From Posidonia oceanica (lineage: Eukaryota; Streptophyta; Magnoliopsida; Alismatales; Posidoniaceae), in NCBI GenBank assembly GCA_037176725.1, contig JAZBRS010000013.1:11907001-11971000 (forward strand): DNA of 64,000 bases. The letters are read 5' to 3'. Positions 1 to 10,240 of the stretch are shown piece by piece. Each line of letters starts with the position of its first letter. Positions within the stretch are counted from its first letter, which is position 1. The notes below the pieces were generated by a model. That model was not told the DNA's origin. It was given only the letters and a program-made list of their open reading frames with translations, and did no database searches. The position numbers were made by a program, and so were the translations under genes.

Positions 1-470
1 GGTACCAGCCCGCAAGGGACTCAGCTGAGGGCGATCAGCTGGGGACTCAGCTGGGGATGACCAGCCGAGAAGAGTGTCGGGTTGACGGACCTTTCGCCGA
101 GCAGTTTGGGGTGCCAGCCCGCAGAGATAATGATCCAGCTGGGGGCGACCAACTGGGGACTCGACTGGGGATGACCAGCCGAGAGGAGTGTCGGGTTGAC
201 GGACCTTTTGCCGAGCAGTTTGGGGTGCCAGCCCGCAGAGAACTCAGCTGGGGATGATCAGCTGGGGACTCAGCTGGGGATGACCAGCCGAGAGGAGTGT
301 CGGGTTGACGGACCCTTTGCCGAGCAGTTTGGGGTGCCAGCTCGCAGAGAACTCAGCTGGGGACTCAGCTGGGGATGACCAGCCGAGAGGAGTGTCGGGT
401 TGACGGACCCTTTGCCGAGCAGTTTGGGGTGCCAGCCCGCAGAGAACTCAACTGGGGATGATCAGCTGGG
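1..470 (-). repeat. Element A 3' UTR tandem array, first block
   Basis: Tandem copies of a unit of roughly 75 to 110 bp. Each holds GGTTGACGGACC, a GCCGAGCAGTTTGGGG motif, a 'gtgccagcccgcag' motif and several CAGCTGGGG/CAGCTGAGG steps. Units begin near 60, 170, 285 and 370. The module occurs only two or three times in C and D, so it was amplified in A. Short ORFs across the array arise from the repetition and are not genes. The array continues past the left edge. Confidence 0.9.
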
Positions 471-491
471 GATGGTACCATAGGGCGGCCA

Positions 492-552
492 AAAGATGCC
501 CTTGGTATCAAGATGATACCAGGGGATGGCCGATGCGCCCCTGGCATCAGGA
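492..552 (-). other. Conserved 3' UTR double hairpin (element A copy)
   Basis: The inner arms pair over 11 positions with one G-T wobble: 499-509 with 514-524, loop AAGAT. A second pair of similar arms, containing GCCCCTGG and GGCCGATGC, flanks it. The same four-arm layout occurs at 43489-43550 (C) and 24153-24213 (D), always in the 3' UTR between the accessory gene and the main array, although the surrounding 3' UTRs differ. Function unknown; likely an RNA structure. Confidence 0.7.
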
Positions 553-559
553 TGCAAAG

Positions 560-830
560 ATGGATAAGCGAGTGGATGGATGATAGGTTGACGAACCCAT
601 CGCCGAGCAGTTTGGGATGCCAACCCGCAAGGGACTCAGTTGAGGATGAACAGCTGAGGAGGGTGACAGGTTGACGGACCTTTCGCCGGGCAGTTTGGGG
701 TGCCAGCCCGCAAGGGACTCAGCTGAGGGCGATCAGCTGGGGAGGATGACAGGTTGACGGACCGTTCGCCGGGCAGTTTGGGGTGCCAGCCCGCAGAGAT
801 AACGGTCCAGCCGGAGATGGCCAGCTGGGG
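560..830 (-). repeat. Element A 3' UTR tandem array, second block
   Basis: Three further copies of the GGTTGACGGACC / GAGCAGTTTGGGG module on the accessory-gene side of the double hairpin, the last near 745-800. This matches the position of the three copies in element C (43580-43790). Confidence 0.85.
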
Positions 831-1105
831 ACGCCGGACGGCGGAGCTTGGTGTCGCGGGCCTGCAGATGCTCTGGGCTCCGGATTGGGTGCTGAGGACT
901 TCGCCGCGTTGGGATGCCTGCGAGTCTGATTAGAGGGCCCAAGATAATGATGATGATGATATGCAATGCAGCAAAGAGTCTTGATGTGCAAGCAGAAAGC
1001 AGAAACAGTTTCCATTGATAAGATCTTGATAAGTACAATGCCTGCGGCAGGCCAGAAATGTACAGCACAATTTGAAAGAAGACCACATGATGGTCGCACA
1101 AGGGC
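831..1105 (-). other. Element A 3' UTR next to the accessory gene
   Basis: Non-coding, closely matched by 43800-44089 in element C, with a short ATG/ATC microrepeat near 945-962. No credible ORF: the two overlapping minus-strand frames here are simply open by chance. Confidence 0.75.
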
Positions 1106-2308
1106 CTAGTCAACCCGGGCCTTCTTTGGCTGCCTGGAGTCGGGGAATAAGGGGCCGCCTGGCGGAATTTCAGTAATTGGCCAGAGCTGCCGGACTTCAG
1201 CTTCATAATCAGGAGTGCATCCTGTACCTCTCACAGCTGCAATGTCTGTAGATTGGACCCCATGCTGCATCAGACTAGCAAGCTTCTTGGTTGGGGCAGT
1301 GGTGCTGAGAGGATAAATCTGTAGAAGCTCAGGCGCTATACTGTCAATGAAGGCGCCCTGCTGGAAGCCGAACTGGCGCATGACCCTGATTGGATGGTAC
1401 TCTACGCCTGCTGTGAAGCCTGGAAGAATGATCAGCCGCGTGTCACGCGCGCTGAAGAAGATTGTGAATGGCTCTGCTGCAGAGGGAACGATGCGCCAGA
1501 TCACAGCGTCGTCACTCAGTGCTGACAGCCTCTCGTACTCGTCTTTGACGCTCTTGTCTGCTCTGGTACGGGCGCTGCTGCAGTAAGCTTCGAAAGCATG
1601 CACTTGAGGGCGCAGGAAGTCCATCTCTAAGTGCGCGGTCAGCCAGACTTGTATGAGTGCTCCGCAACCGTGGAAGTGGCGGCAGCGATGAGAAATGCGG
1701 TCCAGCCCGCGATAAGTCTCTGCCAAGACGACTGGTGCCAGGTCTATGTGCTGGGTCACCACAACTAGTGCAATCTCTACGACATCGATGGCCACTGTTA
1801 GTCGGCCATGAGTAAAGATTAGCTCGCCCAGGAAGCGGACAACAAATCCTCGGAGCCACAGCTCATCTCCGAGTTCTGCGCGCTTGTTCAAGATATCATC
1901 AAAGTATGCAAGGCGAAGCATAGGCTCTAGTCCACTGGTGCAGATTAGCTTCTGTTGGCAGTCTTGAGTGGAGAGCCCAGTCAGTTGGTTCAGGACCCGG
2001 AGATATCCGTCGCGCCTCATGAAAACAGGCGGTCCCAAGATCTTTGAAAAGCCGCATATCCGACGCACCTCTTCCAGTGTAGGTGTCAGCTCAGTTTTGT
2101 TGAAACGGAAGACATGGTGCGCCAGCTTCCAGAATCTCACGGCGGTGCACAGAAGGTGGCGGCTGACCTCCACATTAGCAGCCTTTAGCAGCTTGGTTGG
2201 TATGCCCCACAGGCGCAGCTTTTCACAGTCTTGTAGAGTGAGCCTGCTGATCCATTCTCGCAGGGCTTCTGAGCAGTGTGCAGGAGTCAGCAGAGTAGGA
2301 AAACCCAT
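1106..2308 (-). CDS. Accessory ORF of element A, DUF7745 / plant-mobile-domain-like, 400 aa
   Basis: Intact extra gene after integrase, in the same sense as gag-pol. I start at the ATG at 2308 (MGFPTLLTP) because C and D also start there; the frame is open 43 codons further upstream but that part is not conserved. From that ATG the C and D copies are exactly the same length (1,203 nt). Visible motifs are an SRHLL..A.RFW block near residue 50, ELTPTLEEVRRICGF about 25 residues later, and a basic C-terminus. The block resembles plant proteins annotated DUF7745 and the plant mobile domain class, judged from memory. No catalytic motif, signal peptide or membrane segment is evident. Plant mobile domains are known to be carried by transposons; a role in host silencing or in the element's own biology is only inference. 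Confidence 0.8.
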   Translation of the reverse strand: MGFPTLLTPAHCSEALREWISRLTLQDCEKLRLWGIPTKLLKAANVEVSRHLLCTAVRFWKLAHHVFRFNKTELTPTLEEVRRICGFSKILGPPVFMRRDGYLRVLNQLTGLSTQDCQQKLICTSGLEPMLRLAYFDDILNKRAELGDELWLRGFVVRFLGELIFTHGRLTVAIDVVEIALVVVTQHIDLAPVVLAETYRGLDRISHRCRHFHGCGALIQVWLTAHLEMDFLRPQVHAFEAYCSSARTRADKSVKDEYERLSALSDDAVIWRIVPSAAEPFTIFFSARDTRLIILPGFTAGVEYHPIRVMRQFGFQQGAFIDSIAPELLQIYPLSTTAPTKKLASLMQHGVQSTDIAAVRGTGCTPDYEAEVRQLWPITEIPPGGPLFPDSRQPKKARVD

Positions 2309-3867
2309 TATACTGGTTGCAAAAGACAGGCTGATTACCGCAAGGCTTGAGGTACCTACTATCAATAAACAGTCAGATCTCGCAGGTATGTAATCTTTGA
2401 CAACAAGCAGAAACTGAGGCTGATAAAGTAGTTCCATGTGTATCTAGCAGTTGATAACAGAACATAGCAATCAAGCACTGATAAGTAGGGGGATTCTGCA
2501 GCAGCCTTGCGGATACGGGGGCGAGGGTTGGTAGGAAATCCGGACCAGCGCAGCTTGAGTGTCGTCGATGTGCCTCTGCTGGGGAGAAGTACTGTCTCAG
2601 GGCCTGAGCGTGTTGCAGAGCGGAGAGATTGGCGGAAGGGGAAAGGAAAGAAAGAAGATGCATGAATGCAAGATGCCAGTGATATGCTTACGAGGATGAA
2701 TATTACTGGACGAATGAGTATGCTTGAATGGATGGATATGCTTGGGTGGATGTGTATGCTTGAGTGCCCTCAGCGTACAGAGTGCTTTGGTGCCTGCTGC
2801 AGAGGAAGGGAGTGGTCCTTGACTCACTGGGCCCTACTCAGACTCTCGGCTTATTGGTGGCGCTCCGGAATAGGTTGTTGGCATTATACAGGTGGTGATG
2901 TGGTGAGGACAGGCTACTGGCCGCACTCTCAGGACCTACACCTATTCTTTCAGCTCTCTCTTTTTTTTGAAAGGTTTCTCCCTCATAGGTATGCAGTCTT
3001 TCTCTGCCCCTAGCTAGGAGAAGGTATGTGTTTGCTTTTGGGAGGATGTGGTAGACCCCTTTTTCCAGGCTTGACATGCTGGGGATCTCTAGTGAAGTAT
3101 GGGGGATAACGGTGCCTGTGTTTTTTGGGCTACCTTTGCCCTTTTCTTTTCTTCTTTTTTCTTTTGCTTGCTTTTCTCCTTTTTTTGTTTTTGCTTTTGT
3201 TCTATCTCTTTTTCTCTTTTTTTTTTTTTTGCTTGATCTTTTTCCCCCTTTTTTTTTGTTTTTGTTTTTGTTCTATCTCTTTTTTTCTTTTTTCTTTTTT
3301 TTGCTTGATCTCTTTTTTTTTCTTCTCTTTTTTTTTTTCAGGCTTTTGCTATCCCCATCCTGGTGGCAAAAGAAGGGTGCTCGAATTGTAATGGATTTAG
3401 GCTTTGGGTCTGCTGTGTGATGGGTAGAAGGAGCAGGGTTAGACTGCACACCCCTATCTCTAGGGCCGGCTTCTGTCTTCGTCTTCTGTTCCTTGGAGGT
3501 GCCCAAACCTGGATGTCTATTCTCTCTTTTTTCAAGCTCACAACTTAACATTTTTTCTCCCTCAGAGGTGTATGTCCTGGTGAGATTGGGCAGTTCGCCT
3601 GTCCTTATTGGTGGTGGCTCCCTCACTCGCTAAGACATCTAAGTAGTGCCAGGTGAGGCAGGGTGACTCTTTCCAGAGCAGGCAAGCACTTCCGGTTGTC
3701 ATCACCGGGCAGAAGATGCGATGTTTGAGAAGATGACGATGATGATTTGAAAAGAAAGAATGCAAGAGTCGAAAGGATGACGATGATGATTCGAAGAGAA
3801 GGAATGCAAGAAGGCGAGAATGCAAGTGCAGGTGGAAGAAGGGCATCTGCAACGGGGCCGCTTTCGG
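2309..3867 (-). other. Element A spacer between integrase and accessory gene
   Basis: Non-coding spacer of 1.56 kb, matched block by block by 45293-46891 in C and more loosely by 21009-22514 in D. It holds a short GAATGAGTATGCTT-like repeat (2690-2770), the purine tract (sense strand) at 3125-3345, and two or three copies of a GACGATGATGAT-containing repeat at 3730-3810. Both strands contain short ORFs; none keeps its frame in C, so I call none. Confidence 0.75.
3125..3345 (-). other. Long purine tract (sense strand) of element A
   Basis: The plus strand is almost pure pyrimidine for about 220 bp, so the element's RNA would carry a purine tract of A runs broken by G. C has the same at 46188-46321 and D at 21594-21715, always between integrase and the accessory gene. 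The minus-strand reading 'KKKKRRKKKR' is composition, not a protein. Candidate internal polypurine tract or purine-rich translation element. Confidence 0.75.
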
Positions 3868-4770
3868 CTACTGATAGTACTTCTTCAGATAGCAGAGGTT
3901 GACGGGCTCAAACTGCTCGACCCGGTCCATATCCTCAAGAGTTACAGCGCCTCCCGAAAAGATCTGCTTGACCACAAAGGGGCCACGCCAATTGGGTCGG
4001 AATTTCCCTCGACCGTCAGGCAGATGAATGGCGCGCAAGACAAGGTCCCCTGGCTGAAAGCTTCTGGGCTGGACCTTCTTCAAGAATGCTCTGGCCATCC
4101 GCTTCTGATAGCAGTGAGCGTTGTGCATGGCTTGCAATCTGCGCTCATCAATCAGGTTCAATTGGACGCAGCGGTCTTCGACTCATTCTGCTTCTTCCAA
4201 CTCAGCTTCCCGCAGGATCCGTAGGGAGGGGATCTCCACTTCAACAAGTAACACCGCTTCCATGCCGTACACCAGAGAGTACGGGGTGGCTCCTGTAGAG
4301 GTCCGGATTGATGTCCTGTACGCCCAGAGCGCGTACGGGAGCTTGTCGTGCCAATCCTTGTGGATTTCTGCCATTTTCTTCAGAATCTTGATAATGTTCT
4401 TGTTTGCAGACTCCACAGCTCCGTTCATCTGTGGCCGATAGGGCGAGGATCGGTGGTGCTTGATCTTGAGATTCTGCAGGTATTCTTCGATCCTTTTGGC
4501 AATGAAGTTTGAGCCGTTATCAGAGACGACGGAATGCGGGACCCCATATCGGGCAACGATATTGTTTCTGATAAATTTTTCTGTTACCGCAGCGATGACT
4601 GTCCTGTAAGAGGCTGCTTCCACCCACTTGGTAAAGTAATCGATCGCTACCAGAATGTAACGATGGCCATTTGAAGCAGCAGGGTGGATGGCGCCAATGA
4701 CATTGATCCCCCAGGTGGAGAAAGGCCATGGCGAAGACATGTTGTGCAGCTGATGTGGAGGGGCCTTGAT
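3868..4770 (-). pseudogene. Element A integrase, 5'-truncated, catalytic Asp lost
   Basis: Integrase normally joins the cDNA to host DNA. This copy keeps the rve core and C-terminal part but starts at the deletion junction, so the HHCC zinc region is missing. The second acidic residue (VVSDNGSNF) and the Glu (GAVESANKN) are present. The first Asp is Asn: GAT in C and D reads AAT here (4702-4704, in WGINVIGA). An in-frame TGA replaces Trp at 4183-4185, splitting the core from the C-terminal part; both share one frame. Relative to the upstream gag-PR-linker frame the junction is out of frame. Inactive. Confidence 0.92.
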
Positions 4771-4775
4771 GATTC
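4761..4775 (-). other. Deletion junction removing RT, both RNase H and integrase N-terminus
   Basis: To the left the sequence follows element C up to 47796 (integrase); to the right it follows the C linker from about 50510. Both C sites contain GGGCCTTG followed by one variable base and TGA, and the A junction holds a single hybrid copy. About 2.7 kb is missing relative to C, consistent with recombination at a short repeat. Confidence 0.88.
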
Positions 4776-7142
4776 TGCTGCTGAAATTGTCGACTGTTCT
4801 GCTGCTGAGGCTACTGACTGCTTTACCGATTGTGCTGCTGAGGCTGCTGAGGCATTCTGCTCTGCTGCTGCTGTATCTACTGCTAATGCTCCTCCCTCTG
4901 GGTCTTCTAGTGTGCTTGTGGAGGATATGCCGGACTGGCGGCTGATCTGGTCACTGCCGCTCGATGCATTGCTCAGGTGGGGCATGGGTTGCACAAACCA
5001 CCTAGACCCGCCTTCTGGTTGAAGAGTGATGAGCTCATCTGGTCTAGGGGAGTTCGGCGCTGTTGAGTCTTCTAGGACCATGACAGAAGCATGGTCCTCC
5101 TGCAGAGGAGGGTCCGTGACCACGGCTTTCCCTTTCCTTTCTGCAGCTTGATGATCTGCCAGGTCTTCTGCTATTGACTTGATCTGTTCTTGATAAAGTA
5201 GCTCTAAGTCAGACATCCAAGAATCGACCTGGGCTTCTATCGCCACTCCTTCTTCTTCGTCTGAGGGGGAGTCGACGTAGTAGGCACCGGGGGCCTGCGG
5301 CACCGGCCCGGCTGCAAGACGGATTGCTGCCCTTGGAATCTGCATGATCTGGTTCACGGGCGCGTCCGCTGATGGCAGTTCAGATGTAGAAGGCCCAAAT
5401 AGACAGGCCAGCGGTGCTACTAATGAATAAGCTTCCAGGGTCACTGCTGGAGAATAAGCAGGGGTGCTCTTTGGAGGGCTCAAGGGCCCAGAGAATGTAA
5501 TGCTCAGTTGGCCTTTTGTGTTGGGCCGTGACTGAGGGAGCGCAGCCTCTGACGCCATGGGGTCTTGCCATGAGAGCTGCTGCAGGTTGTCAGGAGAATG
5601 CGGAGTGGACTGCGCCAGCTGCATTCCTGAAAATGATGCTGAGGGAGCGGGCTGGGCCACGCTGCTGACTGAGTTGATGGACTGCCCCTCCAGAGATGGG
5701 GGCAGTGGCACTGATGTGTCTGTGACCGCTGGTAGCATACTTGGTTCTGTCAAGAGGAGTGTCTCTGACTCCTGCACTGCTGCTGACTGTTGCTGGAGAA
5801 CTGTCGTGGCTGCAAAAGGATGAGAACTTGCATCTGCCACAGGGCCTGCTGAGTTGCCTGCTGTTTCCGCCAGAGGGAGAGCTGAATAAATTGACTGTGG
5901 GGCCTCTGCTCTGACCACTGTTTCTGCTGAGCCGGTTGGGACTGCCTCTGTTGCATCAGACTGCTCCTCATCCGAGTAGTAGTCCTCAATCCACACCCAA
6001 TCCTCTGCCGGCGCTGTGACTTGGTAGTCGGTTGATCCCAGAATTCCTGCACTGGTAAAGTTAGTGAGGTCTCTGGGAATGGCTGGTGCATGGTCCTTGA
6101 GCTGGGAGCAGTAATCTTCGTTGAGCTTTGGTTCGTAACCGAGACCTTCAGACTTCCTTCGCTCCACTGCTACGATCGGCTCTGCGATCCCTTGGCCGTG
6201 ACGCCCGAGCGGCGTACCCTTTGTGTAGCCCCACCTGTGACATACATTCTCGACCATTCGAAAGGGGTTACTGTGAATGGTCAAGGAGTTGACACGTTCA
6301 AGATCAGGAACGAAGTTAACTGGCTCGCACCGGTTAACGCGATATAGGGCTTCAGAAGTCTCGGGGTCAAACGGGATAGATTGTGAAGACACGGGGGAGA
6401 CTGCTTCGATCCGCTCCTTCTCAAAGTTCTCCGCCATGACGACAATGACATCATCGCCACGACGGTACTTTATCATCCGATGGAGGGTCGAAGGAAGGAC
6501 CTGATGCTTGTGAAGCCAAGGGCGCCCAAGCAGAAGATTGAAGTTAGGCTTCAAGTCGACGACATAGAATTCTACGTCAAAGACGACCGGACCGATAGCC
6601 AGAGGGATAATCAGAATCCCTAGAGCGTCATGGTGAGTGTTGTCAAACGCAGTCATTCCCTTCACGGCTGGCGTGATATCCTCGGCTTTGAATCCGAGCT
6701 TGGTTGCTGTACACAAGGGGCAGACGTTAAGGCCTGACCCGTTATCAACCAGTGTTAGGGGAATGCGGAAGCTTTTGAACTGCACCGTGACGAATAGGGG
6801 CTGGTTGTGATTAATCCCTGCCGGAGGCAGCTCATCACTTGTTAAAGAGATGACCTGGGGCTCTGCGATTAACCCAACCATGCTCTCCAAGGCAGAAGGC
6901 TCAATGGACTGGGACACACGAGCAGCCTGGAACAAGCGAAGAAAAGCCTCGCGGTGTTCGGCAGAAGTGTGGATCAAATCCCAGATGGAGATGTCGGCTT
7001 TGACCTTCTTAAGCTGGGAGGTTAGGTCTGCTTTAGGTTGGCTTCTCCTAGCAGCTGGAGGGGTGATTCTAGCAGGTTCTAAGGGGGTAGTGACAGGAAG
7101 CTGGGTTACTACAGGCTGGGTTGGGATTTGGCTAACTACAGG
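4771..7142 (-). pseudogene. Element A protease and PR-RT linker
   Basis: Continues the gag frame after the TAG at 7143. It opens with a conserved helix-rich block (HTSAEHREAFLR...), then a retropepsin-like domain with the active-site motif LVDNGSG at about 6732-6749, then HKHQVLPSTLHRM. From about 6000 downstream it turns into an acidic, Ser/Ala/Pro-rich linker, ending in Ala/Ser/Glu repeats (SAAEQS) next to the deletion. The protease would cleave the Gag-Pol precursor. DNGS in place of D-S/T-G is shared by A, B and C. The reading frame runs on about 40 codons out of frame into integrase sequence. Confidence 0.88.
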
Positions 7143-9953
7143 CTAATCCGGAGTTGGATCTGCTATGGGTTGGCCTGAGGGTGGGGGTATAACAGGTCCA
7201 GGGTGAGTTGGCCTAGTTGCCGGTGCTGGGGGCCTATAAACCCTCCCCGATCGCGTTACTTCCGTGCACATTTCTGTGGCGTAGCTGTAAGGGACACGAT
7301 GGGTGTCCAGGGTCAAATCAATGACGACTGGAACATGTGCTGCGAGCACAGGAGGGGTTATAAGGGGACTTACAGGATATTGAGGTCTATCTAGGGGATA
7401 TGGTTGTTGGGGTGGGAAGGCTGGGGCAGGTTGAGGTCTGCCTAGAAGGTGTAGCTGAGGCCGCCCTAAAAGGTGGATGGGAGAACTAGGCTGGGCTCTA
7501 GCCAAAAGGTGTACAGGAGATTGAGCCTGAGAGAGCACGGTGGGAGGCGCGAGAGGGCGTTCCGGCCTAGCACGCGGTCGGATCAAATGGATTCCCGACT
7601 CGGAGCCAGCAACTGCCGCAAGATAGAGACTGACTGGGAAAGGCTTAGAGATGTCAGAGATAAGATCAGAAGGGTCGACCACAGAGGTAGCAGGCCCAGA
7701 AGGAAAGACAGAGTGGATGCCTGAGGTTCCCGCCCCTCCTGGATAAAAGTGCTCCGGTAAAGGTTGGCGGACGATGCCAGGATGCGGGGGAACAGCTGAA
7801 GATGCAGATGCATGAGTGCGTGCTTGAGTGGAAGCCTTGTGCTTGTCGATCACAATCGTTCCCGATTCGATCAGGTCCTGAATCGCGTTCCGCAGGGAGA
7901 AGCAATTGTCCGTCGAATGCCCGACGCTTCGATGGAAATTGCAGAAGAGGTCCGGCCTAAACCAATGCGGCAGAGGGCTTGGCGGTGGACGAACCTCCGG
8001 GAACTTCAGGTGCGATGCCACCTTCGGCAAGATGCCCGTGAGTGGTTCCACCAGTGGGGTGAAATTCCTCCTCTCAGCGGGTGGTCTTCTTTGCCTTGGG
8101 TGTGAGCCTTGCTGGACCGGTGCGGCAAGATAGACCGGTCTAGCGGTGGTAGTGATGTGTGGTGTGTGTGGATTCCTAGATGCAGGAGCGTACACTATCT
8201 GAGCTGGGGCAGGCCGGGACGGCAAGCGAACAGGCACAGCAGGAGAATCGACGAAAGCAACAGCGGGTTTCGGCGGATCCTTCCTCTTCGGGCGGTTGTT
8301 GCTGCTGCCGCTGTTGTTGTTGTTGGAGGCGCTGCTGTTGGCACTGTTGCTGCTTATCACTGCCTGCTTAGCAAACGCAGAGAGAGCCGGGAAGTTGCCA
8401 CTCCGCAAAGAACTCTCCACGCGCGCTCCAGCTCTGATGAGTGCCGCAAAAGTAGTGACTGGTTGAATGCTAAGCAGAGCTCCGAGAGACGGCTGCGCTC
8501 CTTTGATAACGATCTCGATAGATTCCTCGTCAGAGGGTCTATCTCGAAGCTGAGAGGCAAGGGCGCGCCAGCAGCCGACGTACTCCCCGAACGGCTCGCC
8601 AGAGTTCTGCTTGATAGCGATCAAGTCCGCCCTCTTTGGGACAAGATCGAGGTTGAAAGAGTATTGCTCCAGGAACGCCTGACTGAGGTCGTTCCAAGTC
8701 TTGATGGCTGACATATCAAGTGATGTAAACCACTTGAGTGCCGGCCCGGTCAAACTCTTCTGGAACAAGCGGATCAGCAACCTCTCGTCGGCCTGAAGCT
8801 GAGCGAGATCACCGCAATACGCCTTCAAGTGTGCTACAGGGCAACCCCTACCATTATACTTCTCGAAGTCTGGGATTTTGAACTTCGGAGGGAGTACCGC
8901 CTCTGGAAAGCAGCAGAGGTCCCGAAATTGGTAGGTCTGGTGCTCAGTACCCTGCACTAGTCGTAGTGCCTTCTCCAAGACGTCCATCCGGTTATTGATG
9001 GGGTCTGGAATTGCTGCTGTAGGAGAGGGATCAGCAGGGGTAGTGAGCACATACGCCGAATGGGTCGCACCTAAGTGCTCCTCCGGATTTACCATAGCGT
9101 CGCCTGGTGGAGCAACGGGATGGCCGGCGTATCCGTGCTGGGGGATAGTGTATGCAGGAGTGTATGCAGGATGCTGGACCTGGTGAAGAGGAGAAGAATA
9201 AGTGCCATGCTGTGCTGGGATAGGGGTAGGATGACGGAGCACCAGTTGCTGTACGGGCAGGGTGCCAGACAGCGAGCCAGTGAGGTACTGGGCTCCAGTT
9301 GGTCCAAAGGACTGACCACCAGAAGGAAGTGGAGCATGCTGTGCCAAGTGTTGTGCAGGAGGCGGTAACCGAGCCCCCATCGTCGGAACCGTGAGCAGTT
9401 GCGACGATGGTCGAGGCGGAGGTGCAGAGGTTGATGCATGAAATGCAGGAACTGGCCTCGAAGGAACCTCAGGGACGACAGAGACAGAAGAAGGACGAAC
9501 TGATAGAGCCATGCCCTGCAGTCTCTGGGCAAGCTCCATCAGGTGCTGGTACTGTGCTTCGGGCGTCTCGGCAGTGGGGACGCTGAAGTGCAGTGTCGGC
9601 GGGGGCTGAGAAACAAGTGGCACGGACACAGATTGTCCGGGAGGGAAGGATTCTACAGCAAAGGTCGCAGCGACGGTGGAAGGGATGTCGAAAGCGACGT
9701 ATCCCTGGGACGGAGGGGGCAGTGGCGTCTCCGGAGCGCGAGTAACGGCCGTCAAGATAGACTCGACGACTGGATCCGGAGGAAGGGAGGCTTGCCACTG
9801 TCCTGGGGTGTACTGAGAACCTAGAGACGTCAGAGGAGGAAACCCTGGCGTCGGAGGGGGAACAAGGGGGACAGAAAGAGCAACCGGAGGGGCCGGAACG
9901 GAAACACCCTCCGTGACAGGAGTAAAAGAAGGCTCACTAACGTACTGGGCCAT
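7143..9953 (-). CDS. gag: Gag polyprotein of element A, 936 aa
   Basis: Structural capsid protein. I chose the ATG at 9953 (MAQYVSEP) because it is the first ATG of the frame and is conserved in B (MAQF) and C (MAQY); the frame is open 53 codons further upstream, possibly as old coding sequence or leader. The first 350 residues are Pro/Ser/Gln-rich. The retrotransposon gag domain spans about residues 355-525 (FKIPDFEKYNGRGCP... to ...GARVESSLR). A zinc-knuckle variant C-x2-H-x4-H-x4-C lies at residues 671-684, with His at the usual second Cys. Gag is followed in the same frame by protease, separated by one TAG (7143-7145). C has CAG at that place, so the TAG looks like a mutation rather than a designed gag stop, though readthrough is possible. 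Confidence 0.9.
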   Translation of the reverse strand: MAQYVSEPSFTPVTEGVSVPAPPVALSVPLVPPPTPGFPPLTSLGSQYTPGQWQASLPPDPVVESILTAVTRAPETPLPPPSQGYVAFDIPSTVAATFAVESFPPGQSVSVPLVSQPPPTLHFSVPTAETPEAQYQHLMELAQRLQGMALSVRPSSVSVVPEVPSRPVPAFHASTSAPPPRPSSQLLTVPTMGARLPPPAQHLAQHAPLPSGGQSFGPTGAQYLTGSLSGTLPVQQLVLRHPTPIPAQHGTYSSPLHQVQHPAYTPAYTIPQHGYAGHPVAPPGDAMVNPEEHLGATHSAYVLTTPADPSPTAAIPDPINNRMDVLEKALRLVQGTEHQTYQFRDLCCFPEAVLPPKFKIPDFEKYNGRGCPVAHLKAYCGDLAQLQADERLLIRLFQKSLTGPALKWFTSLDMSAIKTWNDLSQAFLEQYSFNLDLVPKRADLIAIKQNSGEPFGEYVGCWRALASQLRDRPSDEESIEIVIKGAQPSLGALLSIQPVTTFAALIRAGARVESSLRSGNFPALSAFAKQAVISSNSANSSASNNNNSGSSNNRPKRKDPPKPAVAFVDSPAVPVRLPSRPAPAQIVYAPASRNPHTPHITTTARPVYLAAPVQQGSHPRQRRPPAERRNFTPLVEPLTGILPKVASHLKFPEVRPPPSPLPHWFRPDLFCNFHRSVGHSTDNCFSLRNAIQDLIESGTIVIDKHKASTQARTHASASSAVPPHPGIVRQPLPEHFYPGGAGTSGIHSVFPSGPATSVVDPSDLISDISKPFPVSLYLAAVAGSESGIHLIRPRARPERPLAPPTVLSQAQSPVHLLARAQPSSPIHLLGRPQLHLLGRPQPAPAFPPQQPYPLDRPQYPVSPLITPPVLAAHVPVVIDLTLDTHRVPYSYATEMCTEVTRSGRVYRPPAPATRPTHPGPVIPPPSGQPIADPTPD

Positions 9954-10136
9954 CGCTGACCTAGAGCACGTGAGAACAGGGCTGCGACGAGTGTTCAAGA
10001 GGTGTCTCCTAAGAGGAGCTATCGTCGCAAGTGCGAATAGCTCGAAAGGGGAATGGTCGTGAACTAAGTCGCAAAAGGGCGTCAACGAGGGTCGATACTC
10101 GAGCTCTGGCAAAGGGAAACTCGCTTACCGATCACG

Positions 10137-10240
10137 CTGACACAACAGAAGGAAATTAGGGTTAGAAACTAAAGATGAATGCAAATGAGTTAGTTAAGTG
10201 GCATGAATGATGTGCATGCTTTCTAGTATGCCCCCCTTAC
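10137..10240 (-). other. Candidate 104-nt leader intron (element A)
   Basis: Sense strand: donor TTAG|GTAAGG at 10240, branch-point-like TTTCTAACCC, pyrimidine-rich run, acceptor TTCTGTTGTGTCAG ending at 10137. C has the matching segment at 55866-55970 (donor AG|GTGAGG) and B at 30534-30642 (donor TTG|GTGAGG, branch-like TTCTAATCCC, acceptor TTTTCATGCAG). Introns are known in Ogre elements, but this one would lie in the leader. No transcript data. Confidence 0.6.

Noticed and set aside
2309..2437. 43-codon N-terminal extension of the A accessory ORF
   Set aside because: Not conserved in C or D, whose frames are closed upstream of the shared ATG.
3338..3350. Pyrimidine tract followed by CAG on the plus strand, like a splice acceptor (also 46310-46321)
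   Set aside because: It lies antisense to the element; no plus-strand gene is present.
9954..10112. 53-codon upstream extension of A gag
   Set aside because: No ATG in it; weak similarity in B suggests old coding sequence, but the conserved ATG at 9953 is the better start.
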